DNA of 9,572 bases, taken from DATADD01 sp036258675 (GTDB taxonomy: Bacteria; Actinomycetota; CADDZG01; WHSQ01). Shown here piece after piece: positions 4,824-9,572 of the stretch (position 1 is its first letter; each line of letters starts with the position of its first letter). Position numbers and translations under genes: made by a program. The notes beneath the pieces are model-generated. The model searched no databases and was not told the DNA's origin. It saw only the letters and a list, made by a program, of their open reading frames with translations. Location of the stretch: positions 1-9,572 of the forward strand of contig DATADD010000026.1 in the NCBI GenBank assembly GCA_036258675.1, read 5' to 3'.

Positions 4824-7088
4824 TCAGCCCCTCACGCGCACGCGATACGTCGTGCGGCCGCCCGACACCTCGAGAACCTCGACGGTCACGCCGGTCCCGC
4901 GCGTGATGACGCTGTTCCACGGGATGTCGCGGTTGTAATAGCGACCTGGGACGGTGTCATCGAACACCTTGACGGGATTGGCCGTGTACGTCTTCGTGAT
5001 CCACGCGCCGCTCGCGTCGGGCTCGGTGAGCGTGATCTGGTTCACGTCGAGGCCGAACGTCGCGTCCCATGTCTGCCATCTGGTCCGCAGCGGCTCGCCG
5101 CCGACCGGGTCCCCGCGGACCCCCGCGTGCGCGTCGACCGGGAGGATCTGGCCCCGCCCGGGATGGACGCTCGTGTTGTTGTCTTGGAACTGAGTGTCGC
5201 GGTACCACACCAAGAGGCCGTCGGCGTAGGGCTCCTTCTCGAGAAGGTTCCCCTCGATCCAGTTGTAAGCACCCCGCAGGTTGACGTCGCTGCGCACGTA
5301 GGAGCGTGACTCGACGAGGTAGTAGTGCGCGTACCTGCGCGTGAAGGCGCCGTTTCGCACCCGGAAGAAGCCGCCGAGCCTCCACGCCCTGCTGCTGCCG
5401 TCGTCGCGGAAGCCGCCTTCGAGGGAGATGGAGTCGAAGATGATCCCCGGCTCGGCGACGGCTCCGTCGGTCCAATAGCGGAAGCCGACGTGGGTCGCCC
5501 CGCGAGGGATCTCGTAGCGGCCCGTGACCCATCCCCCCGAGTGACCCGTGATGCCGTGGCCCTGGTTCTGCCCGTTGGGGTTCGCGTCGCTCGAGAGGTT
5601 GCCGTCGAGGGTCCTCCACGTGTTGCCGCCGTCCCTCGAGTACTCGACGTAGGCGTAGTCCCAGCCCTCTTCGATCTGATACCAGGACCTGAACGTCAAC
5701 GTCGCGGCCGCGGAGAGAGGGTTGGCGAGCTTTCGCCGCATGGTGACGTCGAGGTTGTCGCCCGAGCCCGAGTAGTAGTAGTAGGGGTCGCCCCCCTGCG
5801 GAGCCACCAGCTCGTGCACCTGCTGGTACTTGGGCAGATTGATCATGAGCGCCTGCGCACCGTTGGTCGAGGCGCCCTCGGCGGGCCCGAGGACGATCTC
5901 CCGATCGAGTCGCTCGCCCCCCGTCGTCACCGTCGCAAGGTCGCCGTCCAGCCACCCGAGCACGAACTTCTCCCACGCACCCATGTGGACGGGGCTCGTG
6001 CCGATCACGTTGCCGGGCGGGGCGTCGGCCCAGCTCCCCGAGCTCATCAAGGACCAGAAGCCGGTTCCGTTCTCGCCTCCGGCGGTGTCGTAGAGATCGG
6101 GAAGCCCGAGGTCGTGGCCGAACTCGTGGGCGAACACACCGAGGCCACCGTCCTCCGGCTCGATGGTGTAGTCGCCGACCCACAGGTCCCTGCCCGGCAC
6201 CTGGTAGCCCCCCAGGCGACAGCCTTGAGGCCCCGAGCGGCCCACCTCCTCGATGTTTGCGTACCAGCGATGGCTCCAGATGGCGTCGGAGCCCTGCGCC
6301 CCCCCGCCGGCCTCCTGGCCCACGCCGGCGTGAACGAGCTGGAAGTGGTCGACGTAGCCGTCCGGCTCGTTGAAGTTGCCGTCCCCGTCGCAGTCGTAGC
6401 GATCCCACACATCCCCCCGGGACCAGTCGATCCCGGCGCCCCCGCCGGTCGCCTCGAGGGCGGCCTGCACGACGCGATAGACGGGGCCATTGAGGTCGTC
6501 GCCGCCTTCGTTGCCCGGGGAGTCGGCCCCGTACTCCGACTCCGGGGCGTCGATCGAGACCCAGTTGGACACCTGACCCTCCACCGTGAAGCGGCCCGAG
6601 GAGAGTTCGAGGTAGAGGTCGCGCATCGAGGGCCCGCCGTAGGAGCCGCCCCCCGGTGTGAACAGCATGTCCCGGTAGTGATCGGGGTCGAAGTCGGGGA
6701 TCCAGTAGGTCGAGTTGTCCTCGGATCGGTCGGGCGGCTCGATCTCGCCCGCCTGCGGATCCGTGAACTCGGCGAGCACCGTGATGATGTGGTCGGTCCC
6801 CTGGAGCTCGTACTCGACCCAGTCGCCGTTGCGGAGCCTCACCGCTCCGTCGGCGCGGGGCGTGGCCTTGCCGCGCGCGACCCGCTCCGCCGCCTTCGCC
6901 CGCGCCTGCTCCCACTGCCGGACGATCGACGGCTGCGGACGGTACTCGCCCGAGGTCTTGGTCCGGGCCGACGGCGCGCCGCCCCCGACGGGCGCGGCGC
7001 CGACCGGCATCGACACGACGGAGGTGAGCAGCGCTGCGGCGGCGAGCGAGGCGAGAAGCACCCCGCGGCGAGTGCGGTCGCGCGTCAA
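4824..7088 (-). CDS. Secreted M6-family metalloprotease, immune inhibitor A-like
   Basis: This 754-residue protein is a zinc endopeptidase of the M6 (InhA) family, a little shorter than Bacillus InhA as I recall it. It begins with a signal peptide: Arg-rich residues 1-9, hydrophobic 10-26, then a likely cut near VGAA (29-32). A propeptide-like stretch follows to about 95. The catalytic motif HEFGHDLGLPD (321-331) supplies H321, E322, H325 and a further ligand at D331. A Met-turn candidate is in WSLMSSGSW (345-353). Before the active site, DCDGDGNFNEPDGY (232-245) resembles the calcium-binding loop seen in InhA-type enzymes. The region after about 430 is beta-rich, matching the C-terminal domains of InhA proteins. 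The start is TTG at 7088, supported by AGGGGGT 8 nt upstream. The gene faces away from the PLP-enzyme gene across 248 bp and is followed by a hairpin and the RTX-repeat gene. Substrate is unknown. Confidence 0.93.
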   Translation of the reverse strand: MTRDRTRRGVLLASLAAAALLTSVVSMPVGAAPVGGGAPSARTKTSGEYRPQPSIVRQWEQARAKAAERVARGKATPRADGAVRLRNGDWVEYELQGTDHIITVLAEFTDPQAGEIEPPDRSEDNSTYWIPDFDPDHYRDMLFTPGGGSYGGPSMRDLYLELSSGRFTVEGQVSNWVSIDAPESEYGADSPGNEGGDDLNGPVYRVVQAALEATGGGAGIDWSRGDVWDRYDCDGDGNFNEPDGYVDHFQLVHAGVGQEAGGGAQGSDAIWSHRWYANIEEVGRSGPQGCRLGGYQVPGRDLWVGDYTIEPEDGGLGVFAHEFGHDLGLPDLYDTAGGENGTGFWSLMSSGSWADAPPGNVIGTSPVHMGAWEKFVLGWLDGDLATVTTGGERLDREIVLGPAEGASTNGAQALMINLPKYQQVHELVAPQGGDPYYYYSGSGDNLDVTMRRKLANPLSAAATLTFRSWYQIEEGWDYAYVEYSRDGGNTWRTLDGNLSSDANPNGQNQGHGITGHSGGWVTGRYEIPRGATHVGFRYWTDGAVAEPGIIFDSISLEGGFRDDGSSRAWRLGGFFRVRNGAFTRRYAHYYLVESRSYVRSDVNLRGAYNWIEGNLLEKEPYADGLLVWYRDTQFQDNNTSVHPGRGQILPVDAHAGVRGDPVGGEPLRTRWQTWDATFGLDVNQITLTEPDASGAWITKTYTANPVKVFDDTVPGRYYNRDIPWNSVITRGTGVTVEVLEVSGGRTTYRVRVRG

Positions 7089-7163
7089 GTCGAGAGACCC
7101 CCTGTTCGGCGAACGGCGGACGCCCGCGACCGATGCCCGTCCCCGGCCGGGAGCGCTGCCGAA

Positions 7164-7169
7164 AGTGTA
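7164..7169 (-). promoter_or_regulatory. Possible -10 (TACACT) for the M6 protease gene
   Basis: TACACT matches TANNNT and lies about 75 nt upstream of the TTG start. This gives a conventional leader of about 70 nt with AGGGGGT as ribosome binding site. No good -35 stands 16-18 nt further upstream, so this is only a candidate. The AT-richer stretch near 7193-7207 (GTAACTAACTGCTA) just upstream could be a binding site. Confidence 0.25.
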
Positions 7170-7322
7170 GGTGAGTCGGACCAGCAGAGCGAGTAACTAA
7201 CTGCTATCCGCGCCCGCCCGTTCGGCCACGAAGACGTGACGGGGGCCGGGCCCCTTCCCGCCGCGCGGGGACAGGATCTCGGGGCGGCGGCAGGGGTTGC
7301 CGTGCGTCTCCGTGCACGCATC

Positions 7323-7328
7323 TAGTCT
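7323..7328 (+). promoter_or_regulatory. -10 element TAGTCT for the leaderless PLP-enzyme gene
   Basis: TAGTCT fits TANNNT and ends exactly 8 nt before the GTG at 7337. The gap, TCCCGCCG, has no Shine-Dalgarno, so the mRNA is probably leaderless. TTGCCG at 7297-7302 could be a -35, although the 20-nt spacing is long. Confidence 0.5.
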
Positions 7329-7336
7329 TCCCGCCG

Positions 7337-8482
7337 GTGACCGACCTGTCCCGCTGGCGCGACGAGTTCCCCGTCGTCGTCGAGCGCACCTACCTCATCT
7401 CCGCGTCTCTGGGACCGCTGTCCCGTCGGGCCCGGGCGGCGGCGCACGAGCACCTCGATCTCTGGGCGCGGCTCGGCCCCGAGGAGCTCTGGTTCGAGCA
7501 CGGCCTTCCCCGGCTGCAGGCCTGCCGGGAGCAGTTCGCGGCCCTGATCGGCGCCGGCCCGGACGAGGTGGCGATCGTGCCGTCGGTCTCGGCGGGGCTG
7601 TCGTCGATCGCGACCTGTCTCGAGCTCGCGGGTCGCAAGGTCGTGCTCACCGACATGGACTTCCCCACGAACCACTACGTGTGGCGGGCGCAGGAGCGCG
7701 TTGGCCTCGAGGTCGACGTCGTGAGCAGTCCCGACGGCATCCGCATCGACCCCGCCGACGTGGTCGCCCGCATCGACGACCGCACCGCCGCCGTGAATCT
7801 CAACAGGGTCCTGTTCGAGTCGTCCTGGATCATGGACCTCGGCCCCATAGTCGACGCGGCGCGCGCACACGGGGCGCTCGTCGTGGTCGACGACTTCCAC
7901 GGCACCGGGGTCGTCCCCTTCGACGTCCACGCCGCGGATGCCGACTTCGTTCTCTCGGGAGCCCTCAAGTGGCTGTGCGGCGGCCAGGGGATCGCGTTCC
8001 TCTACGTCAAGGGGGCGTTGGTGGACTCGCTCGAGCCGCGGGTCGCGGGCTGGTTCGGGACGCAGGATCCCTTCGGCTTCGACCGCACGACCCTCCGCTA
8101 CCGCGCCGACGCCCGCCGTTTCGAAACGGGCACCGGCACGCTCCCTCAGGCGTGGACGGCGTCGGGCGGGATGAGCATCATCCTCGAGGTCGGCACCGAG
8201 GCCATCCGGGCCCGCACCGGGGAGCTGACCGAGGAGGTCGTCCGGCGCGCCGATGCCGTCGGCCTCGAGCTTCTGTCCCCCCGCGATCCGTCACGCAGGG
8301 GCGGCTCGGTCCGAGTGCGCGTGCCCGGTGGGCGCGCCGGGGCGCAAGACCTCTTGCACGCGCTCCTCGCGCGCGACGTCGTGCTCGACGCGCGCGGCGA
8401 TGCACTTCGCATCTCGCCACACTTCTTCAACAACGAAGACGACATCGAGCACTGCTTCGAGGAGCTGGGCGCCCTTCTCTAG
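7337..8482 (+). CDS. Class V aminotransferase-fold PLP-dependent enzyme
   Basis: This 381-residue protein has the fold-type I layout of the cysteine desulfurase / kynureninase branch. PSVSAGLSS (82-90) is the likely cofactor-phosphate loop, and D185 in VVVDDF the Asp that holds the pyridine nitrogen. K211 in SGALKWLCGGQG is the Schiff-base lysine. E263-T264-G265 and the C-terminal RISPHFFNNEDDI (358-370) match the usual small-domain signature. Two positions differ from what I expect in close relatives. The usual D-x-Y-Q after the Asp is D-D-F-H (His188). The usual S-H before V-L-F is N-R (156-157). The substrate is therefore uncertain: it could be a lyase, desulfurase-like enzyme or transaminase. 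GTG is chosen as start because of the TANNNT 8 nt upstream and because the frame opens straight into the family N-terminus. It is convergent with uvrB and has no operon partner here. Confidence 0.88.
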   Translation: MTDLSRWRDEFPVVVERTYLISASLGPLSRRARAAAHEHLDLWARLGPEELWFEHGLPRLQACREQFAALIGAGPDEVAIVPSVSAGLSSIATCLELAGRKVVLTDMDFPTNHYVWRAQERVGLEVDVVSSPDGIRIDPADVVARIDDRTAAVNLNRVLFESSWIMDLGPIVDAARAHGALVVVDDFHGTGVVPFDVHAADADFVLSGALKWLCGGQGIAFLYVKGALVDSLEPRVAGWFGTQDPFGFDRTTLRYRADARRFETGTGTLPQAWTASGGMSIILEVGTEAIRARTGELTEEVVRRADAVGLELLSPRDPSRRGGSVRVRVPGGRAGAQDLLHALLARDVVLDARGDALRISPHFFNNEDDIEHCFEELGALL

Positions 8483-8493
8483 CCGCGCCGCAA

Positions 8494-8507
8494 GGGTCCG
8501 GCGACCC
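8494..8507. terminator. Short hairpin between convergent PLP-enzyme and uvrB genes
   Basis: GGGTC (8494-8498) and GACCC (8503-8507) form a 5-bp stem with loop CGGC in the 29-bp gap between two converging genes. It could stop both transcripts but is short and lacks T tracts. Confidence 0.3.
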
Positions 8508-8511
8508 CGAC

Positions 8512-9572
8512 TCAGCCGACCTCGCGCAGCTCACGCTTGAGCTCGTTGACCTCGTCTCGGATGCGCGCCGCGTACTCGAAGCGGAGGTCTTCGGCCGCCT
8601 GGTGCATCTCCTCCTCGAGCTGCAGGATGAGCCGGCGCAGGTCGTCGGGGCTGCCCCCGAACTCCTCCTTGCGGCGGCTCTTCGACCTGGTCGGCACGGT
8701 CACGTCGTGGGACCGGCCGAGGCCGGCGATGAGGATGTCCGACACCGCCTTGCGGATCGACTGAGGGTCGATCCCATGGCGGGCGTTGTACTCGAGCTGG
8801 ATCTTGCGCCGTCGCTGCGTCTCGGAGATCGCGCTGCGCATCGAGTCCGTGATGTCGTCCGCATACATGATCACCTGTCCGTCCACGTTGCGGGCGGCGC
8901 GCCCGATCGTCTGTATCAAGGACGTCTGGGACCGGAGATAGCCCTCCTTGTCGTCGTCCAGGATCGCCACGAGCGACACTTCGGGGAGGTCGAGACCCTC
9001 CCGCAGCAGGTTTATCCCCACGAGGACGTCGAACTCCCCCAGCCTCAGGTCCCGCAGTATCTCGATCCTCTCCACGGTGTCGATATCGGAGTGCAGGTAG
9101 CGCACACGCACGCCCGACTCGAGCAGGTAGTCAGTAAGGTCCTCTGCCATCTTCTTGGTCAGCGTGGTGACGAGAACGCGCTGCTCGGCCTCGGTCCGGC
9201 GCCTGATCTCCTCCATGAGGTCGTCTATCTGACCCTTGGTCGCACGCACCTGCACCTCGGGGTCGACGAGCCCGGTGGGGCGCACGAGCTGCTCGACGGG
9301 CGCGCCCGAGTGGCGCAGCTCGAACGGGCCCGGTGTCGCGCTCATGAACACGACCTGGGTGACGGAGTCGAGGAACTCGTCGAAGCGCAGCGGCCGGTTG
9401 TCGAGCGCGCTCGGGAGCCGGAAGCCATGCTCGACCAGGGTCCGCTTGCGGCTGACGTCCCCCTCGTACATCCCGTTGAGCTGCGGGACGGTCACATGGG
9501 ACTCGTCGAGGACGACGAGGAAGTCGTCGGGGAAGTAGTCGAGCAGGGTGTTGGGCCTCTCGCCCGCCTGCC
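8512..9572 (-). CDS. uvrB: UvrB, excinuclease ABC subunit B (3' part, 5' end outside window)
   Basis: UvrB is the helicase-like subunit that verifies damage and recruits UvrC. About 352 C-terminal residues are present; family members have about 660-700, so roughly the first half lies beyond the right edge. The fragment opens inside domain 1 with LLDYFPDDFLVVLDESH, where DESH (fragment residues 22-25) is the Walker B / helicase motif II. It continues with SATPG (motif III, near 77), VGINLLREGLDLPEV (184-198), QTIGRAARN (motif VI, 220-228) and a C-terminal UVR motif (about 309-346) that binds UvrC. The frame stays open through the window edge, so no start should be placed at the internal GTG at 9495. 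The stop is TGA at 8512-8514. uvrA lies about 4.3 kb away on the same strand, with three unrelated genes between. Confidence 0.98.
   Translation of the reverse strand, partial: QAGERPNTLLDYFPDDFLVVLDESHVTVPQLNGMYEGDVSRKRTLVEHGFRLPSALDNRPLRFDEFLDSVTQVVFMSATPGPFELRHSGAPVEQLVRPTGLVDPEVQVRATKGQIDDLMEEIRRRTEAEQRVLVTTLTKKMAEDLTDYLLESGVRVRYLHSDIDTVERIEILRDLRLGEFDVLVGINLLREGLDLPEVSLVAILDDDKEGYLRSQTSLIQTIGRAARNVDGQVIMYADDITDSMRSAISETQRRRKIQLEYNARHGIDPQSIRKAVSDILIAGLGRSHDVTVPTRSKSRRKEEFGGSPDDLRRLILQLEEEMHQAAEDLRFEYAARIRDEVNELKRELREVG

Noticed and set aside
5325..7196. A 623-codon plus-strand open frame opposite the M6 protease gene
   Set aside because: It is a compositional shadow. The minus-strand frame has the signal peptide, zinc motif and calcium loop of InhA-type proteases.
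7242..7255. GC palindrome GGGGCC/GGCCCC in the protease / PLP-enzyme gap
   Set aside because: It is short, of a composition expected by chance in this DNA, and not placed like a terminator or operator.
1..9572. CRISPR array, insertion sequence, attachment site or phage genes
   Set aside because: No regularly spaced direct repeats, transposase or integrase motifs, or terminal inverted repeats with target duplications were seen. The tRNA is intact with no partial duplicate in the window.

Overview
The window is GC-rich bacterial DNA, about two thirds G+C by eye, with strong G/C third-position bias. It has GTG and TTG starts, several apparently leaderless genes, and secreted proteins typical of Actinomycetota. 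The uvrA/uvrB pair and a DUF5317-like protein agree with a high-GC, possibly deep-branching actinobacterium. I cannot place it more precisely.

Layout from left to right. A tRNA-Val(CAC) is on the minus strand (72-143). A five-helix DUF5317-type membrane protein follows (274-873, minus). A compact divergent control region (874-1051) separates it from a 28-codon gene on the plus strand (1052-1138) that has a near-ideal ribosome binding site and its own downstream hairpin. Next on the minus strand come complete uvrA (1271-4189), a small secreted protein with RTX-like calcium-binding repeats (about 4251-4724), and a secreted M6 / immune-inhibitor-A metalloprotease (4824-7088). A class V aminotransferase-fold PLP enzyme is on the plus strand (7337-8482). 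It converges on the 3' half of uvrB, which is on the minus strand (8512 to the window edge).

The uvr genes are the conserved framework: UvrA and UvrB recognise and verify DNA damage in nucleotide excision repair. Between them sit two genes for exported proteins, probably acting outside the membrane, and one metabolic enzyme. No functional link from these to repair is visible.

The most unusual part is 874-1138. The DUF5317 gene and the micro-gene diverge from two promoter-like sequences on opposite strands. Both match the sigma-28/WhiG/FliA pattern (T-N-A-A, 16 nt, then a GCCGATAA-like -10). A perfect 10-bp palindrome, ACTACGTAGT, lies almost exactly at their midpoint. The micro-peptide has a basic start, a hydrophobic core and the C-terminus AGAGNKW, so it looks like an exported peptide or pheromone precursor. 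I propose a co-regulated membrane protein / secreted peptide module. This is inference from sequence layout.

A second pattern is that uvrA, the RTX-repeat gene and the PLP enzyme each have TANNNT exactly 8 nt before the start codon. This is consistent with leaderless transcription and helps fix their starts.
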